From positions 110,566,543 to 110,630,542 of the forward strand of contig OY720676.1 in assembly GCA_963170755.1 (NCBI GenBank): a stretch of DNA of 64,000 bases, given 5' to 3'. This DNA comes from Amphimallon solstitiale (Eukaryota > Arthropoda > Insecta > Coleoptera > Scarabaeidae). How positions within the stretch are numbered: the first letter of the stretch is position 1; each line of letters opens with the position of its first letter. Position numbers and translations under genes: made by a program. The notes below the pieces were generated by a model. It searched no databases. It had not been told where the DNA came from and saw only the letters and a list, made by a program, of their open reading frames with translations. Below are positions 23,620 through 32,910 of the stretch, in pieces.

Positions 23620-25997
23620 TTAACACGTTGGCTACCGCGCGTCCCATATATGAGCCGCACAATTTTCACTCTCAGACCACCGTCTCATATGTGAGCCAGA
23701 TACCTATATTTACTAAATACGAATTTATTTCTTCTGATCTGTCTGTAGGAGGCTGATTTTGCAAGGTAGTCTCTATGAATGTCTGACTCACATGTGGGTC
23801 GCGTGGTCTCGCGGTCTCGGTGTTTTTTGTGAGGTTATGTAGCTCGTAGTCTGCAATCACGAGGGTAACGTCGTTGCTAATTGAGGGCAGTTTTACAAGA
23901 TGAATCCTGCGAAAAGACGTTTAACAGTCGCAGAATTTGAAGAAGAAGGTAGAAAAGTAATGGAAGAAGGTCTTGAGTCTGATGATTCAATTATTTTGCA
24001 CGAGGAATCTGAGGAAGAACCTTACGTGGACTCCGGAAGTGAGGCAACAATTTATTCTAACTCAGACACAGAAAATGAAGAAGAAAGAGCAAGTAGTGAT
24101 CATGAGTTAAGTGATAGTGCAAGTCAAGGTAGTCATGCAGATGGTGGAGATGACAACGAAGATGAATGGGTGGATTTGGAAGAAGATACAGATATATGAT
24201 TTTAATGAGGTACCAGGCCTGAAAGTAAATGTGACGCCAGGTATGAGTTCTCAAGAAATATTTTCTCTTTTGTTTGATGATACACTCATTGATAAAATTG
24301 TTCATTGGACAAATACTAGAGCTCACACTCTTATATCAAATGGATTGTCAAAAAAATCAAATATGCGAAAGTGGAAAAATACAACCAGTAAAGAAATAAA
24401 GGAATTTCTTGCTCTATGCATTACAATGGGAAACATAAAAATGCCCAGTCTGAAACATTATTGGTCGCGAAATCCTGTATATTGTCATCCATTTTTCAAT
24501 CAAGTTATGGGTCGTAATAGATTCGAACTTATACTACGTAACTTATGCTTTTATGACCAAAGTGATGATGCAACTAATCGTCTACATAAAATCAATCATG
24601 TTATTCAACATGTACTGCAGAATATACAAAAAGTATATTATCCCGATCGAAATATTTCAATTGATGAAGCCTTATTGCTGTGGCGAGGGCGATTATATTT
24701 TCGTCAGTACATTCCAAACAAGGCTGCCAAATATGGCATAAAATTGTACGAATTATCTACCCCCGACGGGTGTGTTTTGAATATTCTAATTTATTCTGGT
24801 AAAGGAACCATCCAAAATGAAAAAATGGGACATAGTTATGGTGTCGTCGAAAAGCTTATGGAACCATATCTAAACAAGGGACATACTATTTTTCTTGATA
24901 ATTTTTACCCGAGTGTTCCTCTTGCCGAATCTATGCTAGAAAAAAACACATATTGTGGGCACTCTTAGAAAAAACAGAAAAGGTAATCCAAAAGATGTTG
25001 TAACAAAAAAGTTACCTAGAGGAGGAACAATATGGAGACGAACACGTAGAGTTGTAGTGGGAAAATGGCGCGACAAGAGAGACGTTTTGATGATTTCCAC
25101 TTGTCATAAATTTTCTATGGTGGAAACGACGAATAGAAGAGGTACAGATGTTTTAAAACCAAACATCATAGCTGACTACAACAAGTATATGTCAGGGATA
25201 GACAGAGCCGACCAAATGTTGTCATACTACACAACACCACGCAAAATCATAAGATGGTATTTGAAATTATTTTTTCATCTTCTGGACATTTGTATTTGGA
25301 ACAGCAAATATATTTATGAGAAGAGCTCAAACAAGAAGATCAGTTATTTAGATTTCAGAGATGAAATAGTAACGTATCTTACTGAAGGAGTCAGGCCAAG
25401 CACTTCTTGCAATTCCACTGAAAAACACTTTCCTAAAAAATTAGCTAAGAGGATTCGGTGCCGCATGTGCCAGAGGCGGGATAAAAAACGTGTACAAACG
25501 TGGTGTGTTTGCAATTTATGTCGTGATGAGCAGAAAAAAGAAGTTGGCCTCTGTCCTGACAAATGTTCCGCTCAATATCATATGTAATTTGTTATTGTCA
25601 ATTAATTTTTTTTTGTTTTCTATGTTATACATACCAAAAAATTAATATTTTTTTACAGAATAGATCTTTTTTTACAATTTGAAATTTATAACTTTGTTAC
25701 TTTTGCAATAAAAACTTAAAATTGGTATTCTATCTTATTTATTTACTACTCTTTGACAATTTGCGTGTAATTTCACTCGGCTCAAATAAGAGCCAAGCAG
25801 TCTAGTTTGATAAATTATTACCATAGACCACCGTCTCATTTATGAGCCGGAAGTAAATACAGCATAAACAATAATTTTTTTCGAAAAATTTGTACCAAAC
25901 CTGTCTAAATTGAGTATTTCCTTTCACATTATAAAAAAAAAAACGGGTAGTCTAATTTGAAAGTTTTTTTTTCTTATGGGGGTAGCGAACGTGTTAA
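23620..25997 (+). mobile_element. piggyBac-like element with TTAA duplication
   Basis: TTAA at 23620-23623 and 25994-25997 flank inverted ends that read CACGTTGGCTACC on the left and CACGTTCGCTACC on the right (other strand). Inside each end is a related subterminal motif, CCACCGTCTCATNTGTGAGCC (23682) and a near copy around 25832, probably transposase-binding sites. The 2.37-kb length and single transposase gene fit an autonomous piggyBac element that has recently decayed. Confidence 0.92.
23900..25587 (+). pseudogene. piggyBac transposase, two frameshifts, catalytic residues kept
   Basis: The ATG at 23900 starts an acidic N-terminal tail (about 95 residues rich in D, E and S). A frameshift near 24190 leads into the catalytic core. 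NISIDEALLLWRGR holds the first aspartate, YIPNKAAKYGIKLYEL is a conserved motif, and TIFLDNFYPS holds the second aspartate. Another frameshift near 24952 leads to YNKYMSGIDRADQM with the third aspartate. The end is a cysteine-rich zinc domain (RIRCRMCQRR, WCVCNLCRDE, LCPDKCSAQYH). Counting all frames, the protein is about 560 residues, normal for the family. Only the two indels prevent expression. Confidence 0.9.
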
Positions 25998-28450
25998 GTT
26001 TAGTAGCTCCATCAAATGTGATCATCAATGCTCTTATATTGTTAGAAACACAAAAATAGACAACGATGGTGTGTGAGTGTAGAGATAAAAATTTATCCAA
26101 GAAATGAAAATTTAAAATTATATGTTATATACCATCTAAGTTGCTAAATACGTAATAAAAAAATTAAATAAATAAGATATAATCTTTTACAATTCTATAA
26201 ATCACTACATAAAGATAATTAGTTTCTTCTATATCTGCAGGTCGTTAAATACTAGAGTTGACAATAGCTAAACTAATTATCTTCCAGAGTTCTCTTATTA
26301 ATAAACAAACTTTTTCTGGTTCGTATTTTATAATTATAACAAGGGATCAATGTAATAAGGATTTGTTATAGTTACTCAGGTCTACGGAAATGTTTACATA
26401 AAAACTATAGATGCCAAAATTATACACAGAATAATTTTTTGTAGCCTGCCGGGGCAAATTCCTTATTTTGTAATTGTTTAGGTATCTAAAATTCCAGAGG
26501 TGTAGTAATTAGCCATCTAGATTGATACAATCGAAACTTGCCTAAATATGAATGTAAATTTCTAAATTTGTGTATATTTAAACTAAAACTGTGCTCTGTT
26601 TAATATAGTTCTTGTTTAGTTACGCTAATACAACAGGAATTGGCTATTGCTTTTGTATTAGTACCTCATAAATAACGACATTTAAAACTGATTTTTAATT
26701 TTGAATATGGTATTAGTAATAAAGGTGGTCAAACTATTATTTACTAAGGAGTTGATCTGGTATGCAATTGTGAAAGTGCTAGAAGCGGTGTGCAAAATGT
26801 AGAGCTGTTGGTTACTGGTCCATGCTACAGACAACAAGATCATTCACGAACCTTCGGAGCATTGTCATGTAAATAAAATTATTGAAGCTACAGGTCATAA
26901 ACTTACATATCTAATGAAAATTGATGTGTCGCATCCAGTTATAGCTGACAATTATTATCATATGGGATAAAAATGTCTACGCAAGAAAAGTTGCTTGACA
27001 AAGTTATTAAATCGATCCAAAACAAAGATACTAGGGGACGCAAAACCACATAACAAAAATTTTTAAATACCATAGGTGCACGTAAATTGGATTATTTATA
27101 ATTTACCATAGATGACCTGGAATGACACTTATTGGCCACAAAACACTTCTAGATGGTCGTGTGGTTAATAATTTTAAGCAAATCGGACTTTAAAGTTTGT
27201 TCCATAAATATTTTATGAGTTATACAGTTCCAAGCAGTATATATAGAATTATGACTCTAATATTGTTTGTGGCTTTAATAACAATAACTTTTCTTATTTC
27301 AAGTATTTTTTTATGCTAATTTTTTTAATCATATCCTACGAATTGTGTATTTGCAAATGTAAAAGTAGGTGTTACTTTTACGTTTGAGTTAGCGAAGGTG
27401 TTTAAAACCTTATCTAACAAATTGCTTTATAAAGCTCAACTTACTATAAGGTTTCCGGATTTCTCTGGTTTTATTTTTGTGTTTAATGGATAGTTTACCA
27501 GGTTAGAGAAAAATCCTAAAGAAAATAATAATACTTTATTCTTTCTTGAATAGTATTTTACAGAATTGAATATTTATTTTAAATCGGTAAATCTATAAAT
27601 TATTTAATAAATTCATATAAATATTATTATCTAGATTAGAAAATTTAAAATTAAATTTGTTCGGTTTTAGTATACTTGTAAATATGAAATATTAAATTAT
27701 CAATAATTGCTGCCATCGACTCTACTCTCTCTTATTATTATATTTATTATAATTCACTGCAAGCATAGATTGATACAATTACGTTTGGTACGTTTTAATA
27801 TTTTTTTTTAATAATGAAAGACTTAGTGCTATTGACACACATATACAGTTTCCATACGTTTCCAACATAATAACGCATAAGATTACAACTTACACCATAG
27901 GGTTTATATTAGCGGTTTCAAAGGTAAAGTAGCTTTACAATTCGAATTATGATTTAATCCACTTCTGCAGCTACACGTACAGCCAAACCCATCTTACCAG
28001 TCAGGATATATTGAAAAGTATAATCTATCTGGATTAAAACTTACCATTTATGTAAGGTAAAAGTACTCTTCGCCGACCACTTAAGACTTTGTACTACTTT
28101 AAGACGTAGAAGAAGGTATTCCTTAGCTATGGTGTGATAAGGATTTATTTTTGACTATAAAGTTATATAAATTAGCATTTTAAATATGAATGTATATATT
28201 TTTAACTTTCGAAAATTCGAAAATGTCCGCTTTACCGACCAAATTTCGATATGTTCCCATTACCGACCATTTGTAGGAAAACTAAGAACTATTTCCCGAC
28301 CGTTATAAAAAAAAATGGAGAATATGTTCCAAAGCTAATTGTTTTCTCTGAAAATTTACTTTTCCACAAATAAAAGTGTAGAACTCCTTATACCTACTTA
28401 ATTTATTAAATTTAATTTGATCTATGTAATTGACAAATATAAAGTGTGAA
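25998..28450. other. Long region without a recognised gene
   Basis: No coding frame of note is seen. Around 28065-28310 the motif TACCGACCA or close variants recurs (CGCCGACCAC, TTTACCGACCAAA, CATTACCGACCATT, TCCCGACCG) at uneven spacing of about 35-160 bp; its meaning is unknown. Elsewhere the sequence is AT-rich spacer. Confidence 0.45.
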
Positions 28451-28512
28451 TTTTCTAACCTAAATAACTATAATTTAAGAAAAAGAAAATAAATAAACGC
28501 CAAAAAATTAAA

Positions 28513-28847
28513 ACGAAAATGAAAAGTGTGAACACATGGATGTTAAAACTAACATCAAGCAGTAAATAATTACTGTGACTTACATATATACCTTTATACG
28601 TAAAACGTAAATACATATATCGTGCGTGGAGAATCTCCACGCACAATGATGAGACCTCATAGGTCGAAACACCGGTGTCTGTGCGTTCGATTGTCGACAA
28701 TAGCACTTAATGTATGTGTGTATCTCAATCACATGCATATATGCATATACGTTTTACGTATAAAGGTATATATGTAAGTCACAGTAATTATTTACTGCTT
28801 GATGTTAGTTTTAACATCCATGTGTTCACACTTTTCATTTTCGTTTT
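28513..28847. repeat. Inverted repeat around hammerhead unit 1
   Basis: About 100 bp at 28513-28612 is the reverse complement of 28745-28847, with the hammerhead unit in the loop. A perfect small hairpin (GTGCGTGGAGA, one base, TCTCCACGCAC) sits at 28622-28644, just before the ribozyme core. The left arm looks like a 5' piece of the element inserted in opposite orientation. Confidence 0.85.
28639..28686 (+). ncRNA. Hammerhead ribozyme motif 1, core base changed
   Basis: Stem I is ACGCACA with TGTGCGT (7 bp). Stem II is GACCT-CAT-AGGTC, followed by GAAA and a minimal stem III CACC/GGTG before the TC cleavage position. The conserved C of the C-U-G-A-N-G-A box is an A here (ATGATGA), which should abolish or greatly reduce cleavage. 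Motif 2, 417 bp downstream, has the intact core. Confidence 0.8.
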
Positions 28848-29055
28848 GATCGGTGACGCCACCTAAGGCTCTATTACATGAGATACACTATTAACATACA
28901 GGCCTCTGTATAGCAGAACATGCCGTCAGAAGCCATCGCTTTGTTCTGCGTCATCTTTTGGGTGTTAGATGTCGCTGTGATACTCTCACTGCATTTAACA
29001 CGCTAAAATGACATAAGCAGCGATTTAAGTCTTGAAGCTATTGTCGAGAATCTCC

Positions 29056-29103
29056 ACGCACACTGATGAGACCTCATAGGTCGAAACACCGGTGTCTGTG
29101 CGT
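29056..29103 (+). ncRNA. Hammerhead ribozyme motif 2, complete core
   Basis: Type I hammerhead. Stem I pairs 29056-29062 (ACGCACA) with 29097-29103 (TGTGCGT). The core CTGATGA is at 29063-29069. Stem II is 29070-29082 (GACCT, loop CAT, AGGTC) and GAAA is at 29083-29086. Stem III is CACC/GGTG with no loop (29087-29094), and the predicted cleavage is after C29096 in GTC. All conserved core bases are present and all stems are perfect. The tiny stem III is typical of retroelement hammerheads, which often work as dimers. Confidence 0.92.
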
Positions 29104-29244
29104 TTGATTGTCGACAATAGCACTTAATGTATGTGTGTATCTCAAACACATACACATGCATATATGCATATACGTTTTACGTATAAAGGTATATATGTAA
29201 GTCACAGTAATTAGCCAAAAAATTGTTATACATACATATATACA

Positions 29245-32072
29245 CCGTGTTTCATGTAACTAGCACATTAGAAGTTTTTGTGCTTACAACGCGAATTTTT
29301 TCCAGAAGTTTTGCCCTCTCACATAATTGACCGCAATCTTTCAAGTTAAAATATTTTTAAACTCGTTCAACTTCCGGTTACACCGGAAGTAGGCGCCATC
29401 TTTGTTATTTTAAATGTGACACCCTGTATTTTATTCGAGATTTGAATTGCTTATTTAAATAGAAGAACAGAGATACCAGATTGGATTATGTCAAAGTCAA
29501 CCGTTTCGGAGTTATTCAACTGTTTTCCATTTTTAGGGCACTTGAACGTAAATTTTAAAAGTTCTTTATCTGAGACATGAAAAAAGATAAACAATTGAAA
29601 TTTGTTTCTGAGATAGTCAAAGTATTGTCCTATTCGAATATCACCAGGTTTTGCAATAATATTACACAGGGTGTTCTCTAATTAATTTACAATTATACAC
29701 ATTTCAAATGCAAGAAACTCAATTTTTTCAAATGAAACACCCTGTATATTTTCGCCTTTTCTGAAGTAGAAAAAAATTGTCTTTCGATCCACTATTACAT
29801 TCCCTATACCTATCTCTAGAGGTTTTTGAGTTATTGGGGAGATCAGCCTGAAGGCCCGATATTTTGCCATTTATCACACACAATTTCAAGAATGCCTTGG
29901 AAGTAACAAAATGTTTAGTTGTCAAAATTTCGTTCGCTGTCAGTGTTATTAATTTGATGCTTGGATATTTTTTGTACTTTACTGAATGATTTGATTAGTG
30001 CATAATGGAAGGCTATAATAATAATTATCCAAATGAAAGTATCCTTAATTTATTTTACATACACGGAGAATGAATATGAACACAAAAAGAAATTGTACTA
30101 AGCCAGTAACAGGTGAAGAAAACAACGAAATTAATATTCTGGGATATCTCTAGAGGATTTTGAGTTATTGGGGAGATCAGCCTGAAGGCCCGATATTTTG
30201 CCAAATAAAACTGAAAAAATAATAGATTAAGTATAGGAGGAGTGGATTAATAGTCATTTGTAAGCATGTTATGGGCATGGAAAAAAAGTCTTCTAGTTCA
30301 AAACCAAAAATTTATTAATTGCGAAAACATTTTTGATCTCGCGGTATAAGTCAAACAAAGAAAACAAAAACAAATCTAAAACCAAATCACAGCAAGTGCT
30401 CAATATGTCCACCGCCTACTTCAATGCATTTATTTAACCTTGTTTGGAGCTGGTCAGTCGTTGCACGTTCAATCATTTGAACTTCAATTTGGTCAAATGC
30501 TCTTCGCACCCTATCCTCTAGTTCTTGCCTGGAGTTAACTGGTGTTGCATAGACCTCTTTTTTTATGTAACTCCATAAAAAAAAGTCAACTGGAGTTAAA
30601 TCCGGAGATCTAGCAGGCCAAAGACATGGTCCATTTGGACCAATCCACCTATCCTCAAATAGCTGGGTCAACTCTGATATACAGCATGAGTAGAGTGAGC
30701 TGGAGCTCCATCCAGTTGAAACCAATAATAGTTTTGGTGTGGCATGTCATTGACTATGTTTGCCACCACTTCCCTAATGATTCGCAAATATCTTTCGGAC
30801 GTTAGCCTTTCATCATAAATATGATAAAATACCCTTCCCACCCTATTATGGCGAATACATTAAAACTAAATTGATATTGAAAATGGCTTACTCGTGAAAA
30901 GTGGGGATTTTCATCTGCCCAAAAATGACAATTTTTATTATTTACAACGCCTTGCCTGGTAAACTTGGATTCATCCGACCATAAAATCTTTCGTAACATG
31001 TCCTGATCTTCCTGTTTACGAATAGGTAGCCACTCACAAAAATCAATTCTTCTCTGAGCGTCTCCATTTCTCAGTTCGTGGACTTTCCTTTGTGCATATG
31101 GGTGCCATTTGTTCTTTGCTAGCACGCGTTGAATTGACGTCATACTAATATCTAAATCCACCTTTGCTTTACGTATCGAAGCATGGGGATGAGCTGTGAA
31201 ATATCCCAGAATATTAATTTCGTTGTTTTCTTCACCTGTTACTGGCTTAGTACAATTTCTTTTTGTGTTCATATTCATTCTCCGTGTATGTAAAATAAAT
31301 TAAGGATACTTTCATTTGGATAATTATTATTATAGCCTTCCATTATGCACTAATCAAATCATTCAGTAAAGTACAAAAAATATCCAAGCATCAAATTAAT
31401 AACACTGACAGCGAACGAAATTTTGACAACTAAACATTTTGTTACTTCCAAGGCATTCTTGAAATTGTGTGTGATAAATGGCAAAATATCGGGCCTTCAG
31501 GCTGATCTCCCCAATAACTCAAAAACCTCTAGAGATAGGTATAGGGAATGTAATAGTGGAGCGAAAGACAATTTTTTTCTGCTTCAGAAAAGGCGAAAAT
31601 ATACAGGGTGTTTCATTTGAAAAAATTGAGTTTCTTGCATTTGAAATGTGTATAATTGTAAATTAATTAGAGAACACCCTGTGTAATATTATTGCAAAAC
31701 CTGGTGATATTCGAATAGGACAATACTTTGACTATCTCAGGAACAAATTTCAATTGTTTATCTTTTTCATGTCTCAGATAAAGAACTTTTAAAATTTACG
31801 TTCAAGTGCCCTAAAAATGGAAAACAGTTGAATAACTCCGAAACGGTTGACTTTGACATAATCCAACCCGGTATCTCTGTTCTTCTATTTAAATAAGCAA
31901 TTCAAACCTCGAATAAAATACAGGGTGTCACATTTAAAACAACAAAGATGACGAGTTTAAAAATATTTTAACTTGAAAGATTGCGGTCAATTATATGAGA
32001 AGGCAAAACTTCTGGAAAAAATTCGCGTTGTAAGCACAAAAACTTCTAATGTGCTAGTTACATGAAACACGG
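29245..32072 (-). mobile_element. Mariner-type element with ~0.9-kb inverted arms
   Basis: 29245 to about 30150 is an almost perfect reverse complement of about 31205-32072; both start CCGTGTTTCATGTAACTAGC. The right arm includes the promoter side and first codons of the transposase, so the left arm repeats the ATG and about the first 26 codons out of context (30073-30150). After the left arm a 55-bp piece of the arm (TTATTGGGGAGATCAGCCTG) is repeated at 30151-30205. The arms also contain short ACAGGGTGTT/AACACCCTGT inverted pairs. The structure looks like an inverted duplication of the 5' end of an ordinary mariner-type element. Confidence 0.8.
30387..31278 (-). pseudogene. Mariner-type transposase, frameshifted
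   Basis: The ATG at 31278 starts a helix-turn-helix region (MTSIQRVLAKNKWHPY), and the first catalytic aspartate is in ILWSDESKFTRQG. The frame closes at 30802. The rest continues in other frames. YYWFQLDGAPAHST, near 30715, has the second aspartate; after a one-base shift, SPDLTPVDFFLWSYIK in 30725-30387 has the third, about 41 residues on. The natural end GGGHIEHLL is kept. At least two indels inactivate it. Family: DD41D-like IS630-Tc1-mariner. Confidence 0.82.
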
Positions 32073-32160
32073 AACCGAAGCTACAAATGGCGGTCTGTCA
32101 CCTGATGGTCTTCCGTGTAGCTTACATCTCCAAGGTTATCCCACCTTATTCCTTGGCTAC

Positions 32161-32205
32161 ACCGTACTGACGACGACCAATGAGTCAGAAACACGTGTCT
32201 ACGGT
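32161..32205 (+). ncRNA. Hammerhead ribozyme motif 3
   Basis: Stem I is ACCGTA with TACGGT (6 bp). The core CTGACGA is at 32167-32173 and GAAA at 32188-32191. Stem III is CAC/GTG, and cleavage would follow C32199. Stem II is short (GAC/GTC) with a C-A mismatch at its base where G-C is normal, so activity may be lowered. The stem I sequence differs from motifs 4 and 5 but still pairs, which is co-variation supporting function. Confidence 0.8.
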
Positions 32206-32244
32206 TGCTCTACAGCGGAATTTACCCGATAATTTTCCTTTTCT

Positions 32245-32246
<2 letters not shown>

Positions 32247-32296
<50 letters not shown>
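32247..32296. repeat. (TA)n microsatellite
   Basis: An uninterrupted TA run at the junction between hammerhead units c and d. Similar runs mark the PLE ends and the LTR element insertion. Confidence 0.95.
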
Positions 32297-32299
<3 letters not shown>

Positions 32300-32338
32300 A
32301 AGTATAGAATTTCATGGGGTAACTCCGCTCAAAATGCA

Positions 32339-32383
32339 ACTGCGGACACGTGTTTCGAACTACTTGGTTCTCGTCAGTGCAGT
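32339..32383 (-). ncRNA. Hammerhead ribozyme motif 4
   Basis: This is the minus-strand counterpart of motif 5. The core CTGACGA occupies 32377-32371. Stem II is GAAC/GTTC, followed by GAAA, and stem III is CAC/GTG. Stem I pairs ACTGC with GCAGT but has an A-C mismatch next to the cleavage site where motif 5 has G-C. It is probably weaker than motif 5. Confidence 0.78.
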
Positions 32384-32778
32384 GTAGCCAAGGAATAGGA
32401 TGGGATAACCTTGGAGCTGAAAAACATCAATCAGAGACATACTCAAGGGACAGCCTACCAATTGAGGCTTCAGCTAGAGTGTCCTCGATACTGAGAATGA
32501 ATCTAACGTCGCCGCGAGGTAGACATTGTCCACCTGCAAGCCATCTGAACCCACAGGATAACAATAAAGAAAAGAAATATTGCGGATTATAGAATAATAA
32601 AGTATAGAATTTCATGGGGTAACTCCGCTCAAAATGCAACTGCCTCGCGGCGACGTTAGATTCATTCTCAGTATCGAGGACACTCTAGCTGAAGCCTCAA
32701 TTGGTAGGCTGTCCCTTGTGTATGTCTCTGATTGATGTTTTTCAGCTCCAAGGTTATCCCATCCTATTCCTTGGCTAC

Positions 32779-32823
32779 ACTGCGCTGACGAGAACCAAGT
32801 AGTTCGAAACACGTGTCCGCAGT
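32779..32823 (+). ncRNA. Hammerhead ribozyme motif 5, complete core
   Basis: Stem I is ACTGCG with CGCAGT (6 bp). The core CTGACGA is at 32785-32791. Stem II is GAAC-CAAGTA-GTTC, GAAA is at 32806-32809, and stem III is CAC/GTG without loop. Cleavage is predicted after C32817. All core bases and pairs are intact. Confidence 0.9.
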
Positions 32824-32910
32824 TGCATTTTGAGCGGAGTTACCCCATGAAATTCTATACTTTATTATTCTATAATCCGCAATATTTCTTTTCTTTATTT
32901 ATATATATAT

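Larger units (their letters stand above)
28631..29213 (+). mobile_element. Retrozyme-like dimer: two hammerhead repeats around a short core
   Basis: About 168 bp at 28631-28799 recurs at 29048-29213 with few changes, exactly 417 bp apart by ribozyme position. Each copy starts GAGAATCTCCACGCAC, contains a hammerhead motif, and continues through CACTTAATGTATGTGTGTATC to AAGTCACAGTAATTA. The 250 bp between them has no coding frame. Two hammerhead-bearing direct repeats around a non-coding core is the design of retrozymes and of Penelope-type terminal repeats. No coding partner lies within this unit. Confidence 0.75.
32085..32900. mobile_element. Hammerhead-bearing repeat cluster next to PLE copy A
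   Basis: Three related units each hold CTCCAAGGTTATCCCA-type text, CCTTGGCTACAC and a hammerhead motif. Unit c is plus (32085-32240). Unit d is minus (32293-32519). A partial minus tail is at 32590-32642. Unit e is plus (32643-32897). Units d and e are near-perfect inverted copies (about 227 bp), and the partial tail is an inverted match of 32812-32897. Units d and e end next to ATAATAAAGTATAGAA, and unit c runs into a (TA)n tract at 32247-32296. The mixture of head-to-tail and inverted partial copies is typical of Penelope-like terminal repeats. Confidence 0.75.

Noticed and set aside
28455..28706. 83-residue minus frame
   Set aside because: It lies across an inverted repeat arm and the hammerhead unit; no protein character.
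32180..32398. Open frame rich in Y-I repeats
   Set aside because: It reads through a (TA)n tract and two hammerhead units.
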